DNA of 64,000 nucleotides from Cupriavidus basilensis. Lineage in GTDB: Bacteria > Pseudomonadota > Gammaproteobacteria > Burkholderiales > Burkholderiaceae. The stretch covers positions 248,001 through 312,000 of the forward strand of contig NZ_CP010536.1 of assembly GCF_000832305.1 (NCBI RefSeq). The letters are read 5' to 3'. Positions 1 through 8,407 of this stretch are shown here, one piece after another. Under the pieces are notes generated by a model that was not told the DNA's origin, made no database searches, and worked only from the letters and a program-made list of their open reading frames with translations. Every line of letters starts with the position of its first letter. The first letter of the stretch is position 1. Made by a program: the position numbers and the translations under genes.

Positions 1-87
1 AGTGGCCGCGCGGTGCCCTGCGGGCACTACATCCCGGAGGAGGCGCCCGCGGTGCTGCAGGAGGAAATGCTCGGCTTCTTCTGTTGA
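1..87 (+). CDS. alpha/beta hydrolase, C-terminal end (partial)
   Basis: Only the last 28 codons and the TGA stop are in the window; the gene begins to the left. The visible tail carries GHYIPEEAP followed by a short helix with the pattern V-x-x-E-x-x-x-FF. This resembles the C-terminus of haloacetate/haloalkane dehalogenase-type and epoxide hydrolase-type alpha/beta hydrolases, where the His of GHY is the catalytic base. The substrate cannot be told from this fragment. The assignment rests on one short motif. Confidence 0.6.
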   Translation, partial: SGRAVPCGHYIPEEAPAVLQEEMLGFFC

Positions 88-415
88 TTTTCTGCCAAGC
101 TTGCGCTGGTCTCCTGTGGTTCTCCCGTTGAGCACCGATTCCCGCAGGCTGCGTCGAGTTCGATACATTTGGCGTACCTTTGCGAAGAAATGTCTTAGCG
201 GGTTATTCCGGATATTTGCCACTTTTCGACATTGATAGCATTGCGCTCCGGTCGCGCGGCCCAAGCCGCCGCGGCCGTATGCGCTGTGCCCGCGTCATGG
301 TCGGCGCTGCCGCCCGGATCGGGCTGGCAGCGCAGGAATGGCAGTGTCCGACAGGGCGCGCCACTCCGGCCGGGGCAGTGTCGGGACGGGAATAGAAGGG
401 TATCCAGGAGATAGC
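88..415. other. intergenic region, no gene seen
   Basis: This 328-base stretch separates the hydrolase end from the Bug receptor gene. I see no coding frame with a plausible start and no clear rho-independent terminator. It is AT-richer than its surroundings at about 150-245, which is where a promoter for the downstream gene would be expected, but I cannot assign -35/-10 boxes. A ribosome-binding site (CAGGAG) lies at about 404-409, just before the next start codon. Confidence 0.4.
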
Positions 416-1402
416 ATGAAACGAGTTGCACAGTTTGTGGCTGCCGCGCTGACGGTCGGCGTGATGGGAATGCATGCGGGCGCGCAGGCAGAGGAATTCC
501 CCGGCAGCAAGCCGGTATCGGTGGTGGTGCCTTTTGCCGCGGGCGGCCCTACCGACAAGGTCTCGCGCGAGCTGGTCATGATCATGTCCAAGCACCTGGG
601 TACCACGATGGTGATCGAGAACCTTGGCGGCGCTGGCGGCACCATCGGCGCCAAGAAGGTGGCGCAGGCCAAGGGTGATGGCTACACCATCCTGATCCAT
701 CATATCGGCATGTCCACCGCGCCGGCGCTGTACCGCAACCTCGGCTTCGATCCGCTCAAGGACTTCGAAACCGTGGGCGAGATCGCCGACGTGCCGATGG
801 TGATGGTCGGCAACAAGAACCTGCCGCCCTCCAGCTTCAAGGAACTGCTGCCCTATATCAAAGCCAATGCCAGCAAGCTGTCGCTGGCCAACGCGGGCAT
901 CGGCTCGGCCTCGCACCTGTGCGGCCTGCTCTTCCTGAGCGCGATCCAGACTGACCTGACCACGGTGCCCTACAAGGGCACGGCGCCGGCGCTGACCGAT
1001 ATCCTGGGCGGCCAGGTCAACCTGATGTGCGACCAGACCACCAATATCGCCGGCCAGCTCAAGGCGGGTGCGCTCAAGCCTTACGCCGCCATGCAGAGCC
1101 GCCGCGTGGAAGCCTTCAAGGATATCCCGACGGCCGCGGAGCAAGGCCTGCCGGGCGTCGAAGTGAAGATCTGGCACGCCATGTACGCGCCCAAGGGCAC
1201 GCCCAAGCCGGTGGTGGACAAGCTCTCGGCAGCGCTGCAAAAGGCAGTGACGGACCCCAACTTCCGCGCCAAGATGGCTGAGCTGGGCGCCGAAGCCGTG
1301 CCCGCGCAGCGCGCCACGCCAGAGTCGCTGAAGGTCTTCCTGGCCGGAGAGATCGGCAAGTGGACCCCGGTGATCAAGAAGGCCGGCGTCTACGCAGACT
1401 GA
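416..1402 (+). CDS. Bug/TctC-family periplasmic substrate-binding protein
   Basis: This 328-residue protein begins with a Sec signal peptide (Lys-Arg, a hydrophobic stretch, then AQAEE), so the mature form is periplasmic. The family hallmarks are visible: VVVPFAAGGPTD near the mature N-terminus, an NLGGAGGTIG loop, a GDGYT segment and YKGTAPALTD. Bug proteins bind small organic acids and are greatly expanded in Cupriavidus and Bordetella. No TctA/TctB membrane partners are nearby, so it is an orphan receptor and the ligand is unknown. The ATG at 416 is chosen for its CAGGAG site and the signal peptide; an upstream in-frame start would bury the signal. Confidence 0.9.
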   Translation: MKRVAQFVAAALTVGVMGMHAGAQAEEFPGSKPVSVVVPFAAGGPTDKVSRELVMIMSKHLGTTMVIENLGGAGGTIGAKKVAQAKGDGYTILIHHIGMSTAPALYRNLGFDPLKDFETVGEIADVPMVMVGNKNLPPSSFKELLPYIKANASKLSLANAGIGSASHLCGLLFLSAIQTDLTTVPYKGTAPALTDILGGQVNLMCDQTTNIAGQLKAGALKPYAAMQSRRVEAFKDIPTAAEQGLPGVEVKIWHAMYAPKGTPKPVVDKLSAALQKAVTDPNFRAKMAELGAEAVPAQRATPESLKVFLAGEIGKWTPVIKKAGVYAD

Positions 1403-1450
1403 CCGGGCGCAAACTCCGGCTCGTCCGCTGGCACCCGCCGGCGGACGGTG

Positions 1451-1485
1451 AAAAGGCCACGCGCAATGCGTGGCCTTTTGTCTTT
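1451..1485 (+). terminator. rho-independent terminator after the Bug receptor gene
   Basis: A GGCCACGC / GCGTGGCC stem with a five-base loop is flanked by AAAA and TTTTGTCTTT. It lies about 50 bases after the stop of the receptor gene. Confidence 0.85.
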
Positions 1486-1489
1486 CAGC

Positions 1490-1515
1490 GGCGTTGGCCG
1501 CGCGCAGCCAACGCC
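1490..1515. repeat. 9-bp inverted repeat between terminator and hslV promoter
   Basis: GGCGTTGGC and GCCAACGCC are perfect inverted copies separated by eight bases. There is no U-tract after it, so it is either a second hairpin behind the terminator or an operator for the hslVU region. Its role is unknown. Confidence 0.5.
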
Positions 1516-1586
1516 GCCTCGTCTATATTGTTCTGGTTGCCTTCGGTGCGCTAACGGATGTGCACGCAGAGCCGCTTGAGGCGGCC

Positions 1587-1614
1587 CTTGAATTCACCGC
1601 AGCCGTCGCCACCT
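1587..1614 (+). promoter_or_regulatory. candidate heat-shock (sigma-32) promoter of hslVU
   Basis: CTTGAA at 1587-1592 is followed after 14 bases by CGCCACCT, which partly matches the CCCCAT -10 box of RpoH promoters. hslVU is a classical RpoH target. The -10 match is imperfect, and a TATATT at 1524-1529 is an alternative housekeeping -10. Confidence 0.4.
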
Positions 1615-1644
1615 ACCTCCCTGACACATTTTCGCGAAGCCACC

Positions 1645-2181
1645 ATGGAACAGTATCACGGCACTACCATCGTCAGCGTCCGGCGCGGCAACCAGGTTGC
1701 AGTTGGCGGTGACGGCCAGGTCACACTCGGCAATATTGTGATGAAGGGCACTGCCCGCAAGGTCCGCCGCATCTACAACGGCAAGGTACTGGTTGGCTTC
1801 GCCGGCAGCACCGCCGATGCCTTCTCGCTGCTCGACCGCTTCGAGGCCAAGCTGGAGAAGTACCAGGGCAACCTGACCCGCGCCGCCGTCGACCTCGCCA
1901 AAGACTGGCGCTCGGACCGCGCGCTGCGCCGGCTCGAGGCCATGCTGATCACCGCCGACCGCGACACCACGCTGGTGATCACCGGCAACGGCGACGTGCT
2001 CGACCCCGAAGGCGGCGTGGCCGCGATCGGCTCGGGTGGCGCCTATGCCCAGTCGGCCGCCAAGGCGCTGGTGGAGAATACCGAGCTTTCGCCCAAGGAC
2101 ATCGTCGAGAAGTCGCTGGGCATTGCCGGCGAGCTCTGCATCTACACCAACACCAATTTCGTCATCGAGACGCTGGAATGA
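1645..2181 (+). CDS. hslV: ATP-dependent protease subunit HslV
   Basis: This is the 178-residue peptidase subunit of the HslVU (ClpYQ) cytoplasmic protease. It is an N-terminal threonine hydrolase, and TTIVSVRRG plus GDGQVTLGN are diagnostic. The predicted catalytic Thr is residue 7 rather than residue 2, so a six-residue MEQYHG leader must be removed to expose it; a short leader of this kind is, from memory, usual in betaproteobacteria. The start was set at 1645 because upstream in-frame sequence has no family similarity. hslU follows after 92 bases, as expected for one transcript. Confidence 0.97.
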   Translation: MEQYHGTTIVSVRRGNQVAVGGDGQVTLGNIVMKGTARKVRRIYNGKVLVGFAGSTADAFSLLDRFEAKLEKYQGNLTRAAVDLAKDWRSDRALRRLEAMLITADRDTTLVITGNGDVLDPEGGVAAIGSGGAYAQSAAKALVENTELSPKDIVEKSLGIAGELCIYTNTNFVIETLE

Positions 2182-2273
2182 GCGTCGGCGGGCCGCGCAA
2201 TGACCTGATGCGTGGCCGCCTGGGCCCGGATGCCGCACCGCTCCGGTCCGTCGTCTTTCTCTGAACGGATACC

Positions 2274-3605
2274 ATGCCGCATACCATGACCCCGTCGGAA
2301 ATTGTTTCCGAACTCGACAAGCACATCATCGGCCAGAACAAGGCCAAGAAGGCGGTAGCGGTTGCGCTGCGCAATCGCTGGCGCCGCCAGCAGGTGGAAG
2401 AACCCCTGCGCCAGGAAATCACGCCCAAGAACATCCTGATGATCGGGCCGACCGGGGTCGGCAAGACCGAGATCGCCCGTCGCCTGGCCAAGCTGGCCGA
2501 TGCGCCGTTCATCAAGATCGAGGCCACCAAGTTCACCGAGGTGGGCTATGTCGGCCGCGACGTGGACACCATCGTGCGAGACCTCGCGGAGATGGCGGTC
2601 AAGCAGGCGCGCGAATCCGAAATGAAGAAAGTGCGCGCCAAGGCCGAGGAAGCCGCCGAGGACCGCCTGCTCGACGTGCTGCTGCCGCCGCCGCGCGATA
2701 TCGGCTTCAATCAGCCCGAGGAAAAGGATTCCAATACGCGCCAGGTGTTCCGCAAGAAGCTGCGCGAAGGCCAGCTCGACGACAAGGAGATCGAGCTTGA
2801 GGTTGCCGCCGGCTCGCCGAACATGGACATCATGGGTCCTCCGGGCATGGAAGACATGACCGAGCAGATCCGCACCATGTTTGCCGGCCTGGGCCAGGGC
2901 AAGAAGGCACGCCGCAAGATGAAGGTGCACGAAGCCTTCAAGCTGCTGATCGACGAGGAAGCCGCCAAGCTGCTCAACGACGAAGAGGTCAAGCACAAGG
3001 CTGTCGCCAACGTCGAGCAGAATGGCATCGTGTTCCTGGACGAGATCGACAAGATCGCCAGCCGCAGCGACGTGGGCGGCGCCGAAGTGTCGCGCCAGGG
3101 CGTGCAGCGCGACCTGCTGCCGCTGGTCGAGGGCACCACGGTGAACACCAAGTACGGCATGATCAAGACCGATCACATCCTGTTCATTGCCTCGGGTGCC
3201 TTCCACCTGTCCAAGCCGAGCGACCTGATCCCCGAGCTGCAAGGCCGCTTCCCGATCCGCGTCGAGCTGGAATCGCTGTCGGTCTCCGACTTCGAGGCCA
3301 TCCTGACGCAGACCGACGCCAGCCTGACCAAGCAATACCAGGCGCTGCTGAACACCGAGCAGGTGCAGCTGGTGTTCGCGCCGGACGGTATCCGCCGCCT
3401 GGCAGAGATCGCTTTCTCGGTCAACGAGAAGGTCGAGAACATCGGCGCGCGCCGCTTGTACACCGTGATGGAGCGGCTGCTGGAGGACCTGTCCTTCCAC
3501 GCCACCAAATCATCGGGCGAGACGGTCACTATCGACGCGGCCTATGTGGATGAGCGCCTGGGCGACCTGGCCGGCAACGAGGACCTGTCGCGCTACGTGC
3601 TGTAA
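2274..3605 (+). CDS. hslU: ATP-dependent protease ATPase subunit HslU
   Basis: This 443-residue AAA+ unfoldase caps HslV and feeds it unfolded substrates. The Walker A motif GPTGVGKT is at about residues 58-65, and Walker B is in the FLDEIDKI segment near residue 250. The C-terminal DLSRYVL tail is the peptide that inserts into HslV pockets to activate it. The length and the intermediate I-domain between the Walker motifs are normal for the family. ATG 2274 gives a five-residue longer N-terminus than an alternative ATG at 2286, which would begin MTPSEIV. Confidence 0.97.
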   Translation: MPHTMTPSEIVSELDKHIIGQNKAKKAVAVALRNRWRRQQVEEPLRQEITPKNILMIGPTGVGKTEIARRLAKLADAPFIKIEATKFTEVGYVGRDVDTIVRDLAEMAVKQARESEMKKVRAKAEEAAEDRLLDVLLPPPRDIGFNQPEEKDSNTRQVFRKKLREGQLDDKEIELEVAAGSPNMDIMGPPGMEDMTEQIRTMFAGLGQGKKARRKMKVHEAFKLLIDEEAAKLLNDEEVKHKAVANVEQNGIVFLDEIDKIASRSDVGGAEVSRQGVQRDLLPLVEGTTVNTKYGMIKTDHILFIASGAFHLSKPSDLIPELQGRFPIRVELESLSVSDFEAILTQTDASLTKQYQALLNTEQVQLVFAPDGIRRLAEIAFSVNEKVENIGARRLYTVMERLLEDLSFHATKSSGETVTIDAAYVDERLGDLAGNEDLSRYVL

Positions 3606-3631
3606 GCCGTAGCCCGGTTCAGCGGCAATCC

Positions 3632-3671
3632 AACGACAAAGGGCGCACTTCGGTGCGCCCTTTGTCGTTTT
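3632..3671. terminator. bidirectional terminator between hslU and the YcnI-like gene
   Basis: ACGACAAAGGGCGCAC and its reverse complement enclose a TTCG tetraloop, giving a stem of about 16 bp with A/T-rich outer ends. It serves hslU on the plus strand and the converging DUF1775 gene on the minus strand. Confidence 0.9.
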
Positions 3672-3684
3672 GCAATGCGCCTGC

Positions 3685-4236
3685 TCAGTGCGCGTGCGCA
3701 TGCCCCGCCGGCATTGGCGCGGTCAGCTCCAGCTCTGCGGCCGGCGTCTTCAGCTCGCGCAGGCTCTGGCCATCCGCGGGGATCTGCGTCCATTCGGTGC
3801 GGCCGTCCTCGCATTCCTGCACCACCGGGAAATACAGCTTGCCGGCCTGCTCGGGCAGCTTCATCAGCATCACGAACTCATCGAAATGCGCGTCGGCCAG
3901 CGAGCCGGCAAACCAGCGCAGCGTGCGCACGTCCTCGCTCACGGTCTTGCCATGCGAGGCATAGGGCTTGGCCAGCGGCGCGCGTTTCACTTCCAGTTGC
4001 CAGCCTGCCTTGGGCTGCGGATGGGCACCTTGCACGCCTTCCGGGATGGTTACGGTGATGGCGCGGGTGGCGCTGCCGTTGCAGCCATGGCCCACCATCA
4101 GTGCGCCTTTGAAGTAGCTGCCTGCCGTCGCGGCCTTTTGCTCGAACACGATGTGCGCGAACGCGGGGGGCGTCCAGCTTGCGCCAAGCGAGGCCAGCGC
4201 GATGGTCACTGCGGGCAGCAGGCGGGATGCGGTCAT
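3685..4236 (-). CDS. YcnI-like DUF1775 copper-associated exported protein
   Basis: This 183-residue protein has a clear signal peptide ending at FAH; the first mature residue is a His in HIVFEQ, as expected for DUF1775/YcnI domains where the N-terminal His helps bind Cu(II). GHGCNGSAT and the central Trp-containing strands fit the family. The C-terminus is His-rich (GHAHAH), which may also bind metal. YcnI proteins are linked to copper handling in the periplasm. It stands alone here, convergent with hslU. Confidence 0.85.
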   Translation of the reverse strand: MTASRLLPAVTIALASLGASWTPPAFAHIVFEQKAATAGSYFKGALMVGHGCNGSATRAITVTIPEGVQGAHPQPKAGWQLEVKRAPLAKPYASHGKTVSEDVRTLRWFAGSLADAHFDEFVMLMKLPEQAGKLYFPVVQECEDGRTEWTQIPADGQSLRELKTPAAELELTAPMPAGHAHAH

Positions 4237-4491
4237 GTCGATTCTCCTGGGAAGCGCGTCAGTCTAGCGCCGAAGGCCGTCGGCGGCCCTGCGGCGCAGG
4301 GCCGCAGGCATGGTGTGCCCCGGAAATCATGTCGGAATTGTCTTACGCGGCTTTCGGAACGTCACGCCTGATTGCAGGAGGCGCCCATGCGTACGCTGTA
4401 CATACGGTGTGGGCAAGCGCGGATCGCATGCGGCAAAGGCCGAGAGCGAGACCGCCCTCCACGATATCCGCCACTGAAAAAGGAGCACGAC

Positions 4492-5073
4492 ATGATGAAG
4501 AAATGGCTGAGCGCAGCAGTGTGTTCGATGATGTTTGCCGGCCCTGCCGCCCTCACGCTGGCGCATGCCGCACCCGCAGGTTCCAAAGCGGACTACGACG
4601 CGGCCGTGAAGGCTGCCAGCGCCAACTACAAGGCCGCGCGGACCCAGTGCAACAGCCTCAAGGACAACGCCAAGGACGTGTGCGTGAAGCAAGCCAGGCG
4701 CGACGAGGACGTGGCCAAGGCTAACGCCGAAGCGACCCGCGATGGCACCGCCAAGGCGCGCGCCAAGGCGGACAAGGTCAAGGCCGATGCCGATTACAGC
4801 GTGGCCAAGGAAAAATGCGATGACGCTAAGGGCAATGACAAGGAAGTGTGCGTAAAGGACGCCAAGGTTGCCCACGAGCAGGCCTTGGGCTCGGCCAAGG
4901 TCGAGAAGGCTGCCGCCACCGGCACCAGCACCGACGTAGCCGAAGCGCGCGCCGACGCCAGGAAGGACACCGTGGACGCCGCCTACAAGGCTGACAAGCA
5001 AAAGTGCGATGCACTGTCCGGCGACGCCAAGGATAAGTGCCAGGCTGACGTGAAGGCCAAGTACGCCAAGTAA
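4492..5073 (+). CDS. exported Lys/Ala-rich protein with three C-x10-C repeats
   Basis: I do not recognise a characterised family; similar Burkholderiales proteins are, from memory, sometimes loosely labelled TolA-like. The 193 residues start with a signal peptide (MMKKW, hydrophobic core, AHAAP). The mature part is charged, Ala/Lys/Asp-rich and probably helical. It contains three units of Tyr-x-(A/V)-x-K/R-x-x-Cys-x10-Cys, with Cys pairs at 53/64, 109/120 and 172/183, likely disulfides or metal sites. AAAAAGGAGCACG gives a good ribosome site for ATG 4492. A second in-frame ATG at 4387 also has an AGGAGG site but would bury the signal peptide. Confidence 0.8.
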   Translation: MMKKWLSAAVCSMMFAGPAALTLAHAAPAGSKADYDAAVKAASANYKAARTQCNSLKDNAKDVCVKQARRDEDVAKANAEATRDGTAKARAKADKVKADADYSVAKEKCDDAKGNDKEVCVKDAKVAHEQALGSAKVEKAAATGTSTDVAEARADARKDTVDAAYKADKQKCDALSGDAKDKCQADVKAKYAK

Positions 5074-5156
5074 CCTGCCTGCGCGCGCTGGCTCGGCAGG
5101 CCGGGTCGGCACATCACCCATCCACAAATGAAGGCGTGGGAGCGAGATTCACGCTG

Positions 5157-5217
5157 GTAAGAGACTCAGGTAAGACACGCTGTTAAAGAGAAGAGTAAGA
5201 CAGGTAAGCATTCGTAA
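5157..5217. repeat. cluster of GTAAG words in an intergenic region
   Basis: GTAAG occurs at 5157, 5170, 5195, 5203 and 5213, with ACGCTG repeated around it, in the 259-base gap between two small exported-protein genes. No gene is seen here. The spacing is irregular, so this may be chance or a degenerate regulator-binding region. Confidence 0.3.
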
Positions 5218-5332
5218 GCACGCTGGTGCGTGTTGCGATGCGATGCCAAAGTGGCGGCCGGCACGATCGAAGGATCGCAGCCGGCCGGTTAGCACCCGCA
5301 TCCCCAACCACCAACCTGGCAGGAGAAACGAA

Positions 5333-5629
5333 ATGAAACGCGAGCTACTGTCCTCGTTCGGCGTACTGTGCGGCCTTGCCGCGGCCACTGTCTTTCTCTG
5401 CGTGCGCCCGGAGGCCGCGCCCGTACATCGCCAGGCGAGCGCGCCAGTGGTGGCGAAGCCCGCCGTGTTGGCCGGCACCACGCCGCAAGCCGCGGTGGAA
5501 CTGGCCGTGCAGGCCGGCGATCTGGGCTCGCGCGCCGACCGCCATGCCAGCGACGCGCTGCGCATTGCCGAGCAAGCCTCTGGGCGGGAAGAGGACCTGG
5601 ACTGGGACTACGTGCAGTTGCGCCTCTGA
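5333..5629 (+). CDS. small hypothetical protein with N-terminal membrane anchor or signal
   Basis: This 98-residue product is not recognised. Residues 1-26 are a short positive stretch and a hydrophobic segment, a signal peptide or membrane anchor; the rest is Ala-rich and polar, ending WDYVQLRL. A strong CAGGAGAAACGAA ribosome site precedes ATG 5333. It converges on regA, with only 23 bases between the stops. Confidence 0.6.
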   Translation: MKRELLSSFGVLCGLAAATVFLCVRPEAAPVHRQASAPVVAKPAVLAGTTPQAAVELAVQAGDLGSRADRHASDALRIAEQASGREEDLDWDYVQLRL

Positions 5630-5652
5630 GGCCAGGTACTCCAGCCGAACGC

Positions 5653-6276
5653 CTAGCGCGATACCGGCCGCTTGCCCAGTTTGCGCTGCAGCGTGCGCCG
5701 ATGCATATTGAGCGCGCGCGCGGTGGCCGAGATATTGCCCTCGTGTTCGGACAGCACCCGCTGGATGTGCTCCCACTCCAGCCGGGCCACCGATAGCGGC
5801 ACCGGCTCTTCCATGGCGGCTTCGGCCGCGTCTTCCGATACCCCGGCCATCAGCGCTGTCAGGATCGAATCCACATTGGCCGGCTTGGCCAGGTACTCAT
5901 CGGCACCATGCTTGACCGCGGCCACCGCGGTGGCAATGCTCGCATAGCCCGTCAGCACCAGGATGCGCGCATCGGGCAACGCCGCGCGCAGCGGCGCGAC
6001 CAGTTGCAGGCCGGACTCGGCTGGCGCGGTGCTGCCGGCTTCCGGCGGCGCGCTCAGGTGCAGGTCCAGCGTGATGTAGTCAAACGGCGTTTGTGCGGCC
6101 AGCGCCAGCGCCTGCTGGCGGTTGTGGGCGATCTGCACGGCATAGCCGCGGCGCGTCAGCGCGCGCGCCAGGGCGCCCGCGAACACGGCATCGTCGTCGA
6201 TGACCAGGAAAGGGGCGGCATCGCTGGCGCCGGGCTGTGCGCCATCGGCGGCGGGATCGTGGAGGGCGTCGGTCAT
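5653..6276 (-). CDS. regA: RegA/PrrA/ActR-type response regulator
   Basis: This 207-residue regulator has an N-terminal receiver domain (acidic pocket DDD at residues 27-29, likely phospho-acceptor Asp71, conserved Thr and Lys in LVLTGYAS and LAKPANV). A compact C-terminal Fis-type helix-turn-helix (ISATARALNMHRRTLQRKL) binds DNA. The architecture and partner kinase point to the RegBA/PrrBA redox family, which controls respiration and carbon or nitrogen metabolism. The receiver has an unusual insertion of about ten Pro/Ala/Ser-rich residues (about 75-88) right after the phospho-acceptor strand. It overlaps regB by four bases (ATGA). Confidence 0.85.
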   Translation of the reverse strand: MTDALHDPAADGAQPGASDAAPFLVIDDDAVFAGALARALTRRGYAVQIAHNRQQALALAAQTPFDYITLDLHLSAPPEAGSTAPAESGLQLVAPLRAALPDARILVLTGYASIATAVAAVKHGADEYLAKPANVDSILTALMAGVSEDAAEAAMEEPVPLSVARLEWEHIQRVLSEHEGNISATARALNMHRRTLQRKLGKRPVSR

Positions 6277-7676
6277 CGCGGGCTCGTTGTCAGGGGTGAG
6301 GCAAACGGTGAGGCGGCCGGTAAGGCTGCCAGGGAAGGCGCGGGCAGGCGCAGCTCGGCCACGGTGCCGCCCTCATGGTGGTCATGCCAGGCCAGCCGGC
6401 CACCCATCTGCTGGGCCGCGCTTTGCGCCAGGTACACGCCAATGCCCTGGCCGCCATGCATGCTGGTCATCGGTGCTTCGCCCAGACGCGCGCGCTGGGA
6501 TTTTGGGATGCCCAGGCCGCGGTCGGTGACGCGGAAGATCAGCGTCGGCAGCGCACGGTTGTCCTCCAGCGCGATGGCCAGGCGCAGCGGAATCTGCTCG
6601 TGCCCCGCGGCCAGCTGGCTGCGCGCGGCGTTGTCCAGCAGGATCGTCAGGATCTGCCCCACGCGCGCGGCCTCCACCGGCAGGGCCGCGGCTTCGCCAA
6701 TGACATTGGCTTCCAGCCGGGCATGGGGGTGGCGCAATTGCCAGCGTTCCACATAACCGTCCAGCCACGCATCGATGCGCTGCGCAGCCGCGGTCTCGTG
6801 GTCGTCGCGCAGGCGGGCCAGGATCGATTTGCACAGCTCGAGCTGTTGTTCCATGGTCTGCAGGTCCGGCAGGTAGGCGCACACGTGCGTGGTGGCCAGG
6901 CGCGGGTCCGCCGCATCGGCGCGCAGTTCGCCGGCGATGACCGCCAGCGTGGCCAGCGGCGTGCCGATCTCGTGGGCGACCGCCGCGGCCTGGTCGTTCA
7001 GCGCTTCGATGCGTGCGTCGCGCAGCAACTGTTCGCGCGCCAGGTTGAGCTCCGCGTCGCGCTGGCGCAGCACGCCGGACAGGCGCGCCACGAAGACCGC
7101 GATCATGGTTGCGCTGGCGACAAAGTTGAGCCACATGCCGGCCAGGTGATAGTTGATGGCGTTGTCCGGGTTGTGCAGGTTCAGCGGCACATACTCGATC
7201 AGCATCAGGCTGTAGCAGGCCATCGCGTAGGCGGCGAGCGCGATCACGTTGCGCCACGGCAGGATGGCGGCGGCGATCGCCAGGCCCGGCAGGTAGAACG
7301 AGACAAAGGGGTTCGTCGCGCCGCCGGTGAAGAACAGGTTGGCCGACAGCGCCGTCAGGTCGACCATCAACTGGCCCATCAGCTCGGCGTCGCTCGGCAT
7401 GCCGCCGCGGCTGGTGTGCATGCGCATGCGCAGGCCGGTGAGCAGGTTGAACACCGCTTGCAGGGAAAGGATCGCCAGCAGGGGGCTGTACGGCAGGATC
7501 ACGCCGGCCACGGCCTCGCACGAAACCAGCAGCACCGCTTGCCCGCCCATCAGCGCCCAGCGCAGCCAGAACAGGCGGCGCAGGCTCATCAGGTTGTGGC
7601 GGACCGGGATGATGCTCGTGGCGGAGCCGGGGCGGGAGGGGGCCGTGTCTGGCGGCACGGCTGCGATGGTATCCAT
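6273..7676 (-). CDS. regB: RegB/PrrB/ActS-type redox sensor histidine kinase
   Basis: This 467-residue inner-membrane kinase has about six hydrophobic segments between residues 35 and 200, then a dimerisation/phospho-acceptor domain (His235 in AAVAHEIGTPLATL) and an ATPase domain. GGATNPF at 118-124 matches the family heptapeptide GGxxNPF implicated in quinone sensing. Cys282 in LELCKSIL sits where RegB has its redox-active cysteine. Both sensor features therefore appear intact. It is upstream of regA and translationally coupled to it. Confidence 0.85.
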   Translation of the reverse strand: MDTIAAVPPDTAPSRPGSATSIIPVRHNLMSLRRLFWLRWALMGGQAVLLVSCEAVAGVILPYSPLLAILSLQAVFNLLTGLRMRMHTSRGGMPSDAELMGQLMVDLTALSANLFFTGGATNPFVSFYLPGLAIAAAILPWRNVIALAAYAMACYSLMLIEYVPLNLHNPDNAINYHLAGMWLNFVASATMIAVFVARLSGVLRQRDAELNLAREQLLRDARIEALNDQAAAVAHEIGTPLATLAVIAGELRADAADPRLATTHVCAYLPDLQTMEQQLELCKSILARLRDDHETAAAQRIDAWLDGYVERWQLRHPHARLEANVIGEAAALPVEAARVGQILTILLDNAARSQLAAGHEQIPLRLAIALEDNRALPTLIFRVTDRGLGIPKSQRARLGEAPMTSMHGGQGIGVYLAQSAAQQMGGRLAWHDHHEGGTVAELRLPAPSLAALPAASPFASPLTTSPR

Positions 7677-7890
7677 GCCGCGAGTTTAACAACGACCGGC
7701 GCCCGGCCTGCCGCGTGCGACACCGTGCCGCATTGGTTGGTGCCGGGGCCGCTGCCAGACTGGACGGTTCGCTGCCAGGTAGCCAACCGGTCAGTGGCGC
7801 GATTTGCGCCGCCTGGCTCACGTCGCCAGGGGCGTCATGGTCTAATGTTCTCTTTATGCAGTCCTTTGAATCTCAGTGGAGATAGTCCAG

Positions 7891-8370
7891 ATGCAAGCCA
7901 GATTCCTCGTCGCGGTGCCCGCCGCCCTGCTCGCCGCGCTGTGCTCGAACGCGGCTTTCGCCCAGGTCGATGTCAGCAACGCCTGGGCGCGCGGCACCGT
8001 GCCGGCACAGACCGCCACCGGCGTGTTCATGACCCTGCATGCGCACGAACCCGCCAAGCTGATCGGCGTCAGTACGCCGGCGGCAGCCACGGCCGAAGTG
8101 CATGAGATGAAGATGGATGGCAACGTGATGCGCATGCGCGCCATTGGCGCGCTCGACCTGCCCCGCATGCAGGACGTCGAGCTCAAGCCGGGCGGCTATC
8201 ACGTGATGCTGATGGGCCTCAAGGCGCCGCTGAAGAAGGGCGACACCGTTGCGCTGACGCTCAAGATCGAGCAGGGCGGCAAGGTGACCGAGCAGAAGGT
8301 CGACGCCGAAGTGCGCGACCTCACCGCAACGGCGCCGGCCGCCGGCGCGCACGGTGACCACAAGCACTGA
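7891..8370 (+). CDS. PCu(A)C-family periplasmic copper chaperone
   Basis: This 159-residue protein has a signal peptide cleaved near AFAQ, then one PCu(A)C domain. The Cu(I) ligand set is visible: the HEMKM segment, two further Met residues and HVMLM, consistent with the family pattern of His, Met, His and Met ligands. A His-rich tail (HGDHKH) may add binding capacity. Such proteins deliver copper to the CuA/CuB sites of cytochrome oxidase. ATG 7891 is preferred over an upstream GTG because GGAG lies at the right distance. Next to a RegBA-type pair, a respiratory link is plausible but inferred. Confidence 0.88.
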   Translation: MQARFLVAVPAALLAALCSNAAFAQVDVSNAWARGTVPAQTATGVFMTLHAHEPAKLIGVSTPAAATAEVHEMKMDGNVMRMRAIGALDLPRMQDVELKPGGYHVMLMGLKAPLKKGDTVALTLKIEQGGKVTEQKVDAEVRDLTATAPAAGAHGDHKH

Positions 8371-8386
8371 AGCACTGAAGCCGTAC

Positions 8387-8407
8387 AGGCAGCTAGCCGG
8401 GCTGCCT
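8387..8407. terminator. hairpin between convergent genes, possible bidirectional terminator
   Basis: AGGCAGC and GCTGCCT enclose seven bases and overlap the stop codon of the minus-strand LysR gene. No strong U-tract follows on either strand, so termination is only suggested. Confidence 0.35.

Noticed and set aside
2142..3500. Open frame of 452 codons opposite hslU
   Set aside because: Antisense shadow of a conserved gene; no start signal or motif.
3670..4371. Plus-strand open frame opposite the YcnI-like gene
   Set aside because: The minus-strand gene has a signal peptide, metal-binding N-terminal His and a terminator; the plus-strand frame has only biased composition.
6375..8105. Open frame of 576 codons on the plus strand opposite regB
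   Set aside because: It overlaps a well-supported kinase and is Gln/Arg/Gly/Ala-rich without any family features.
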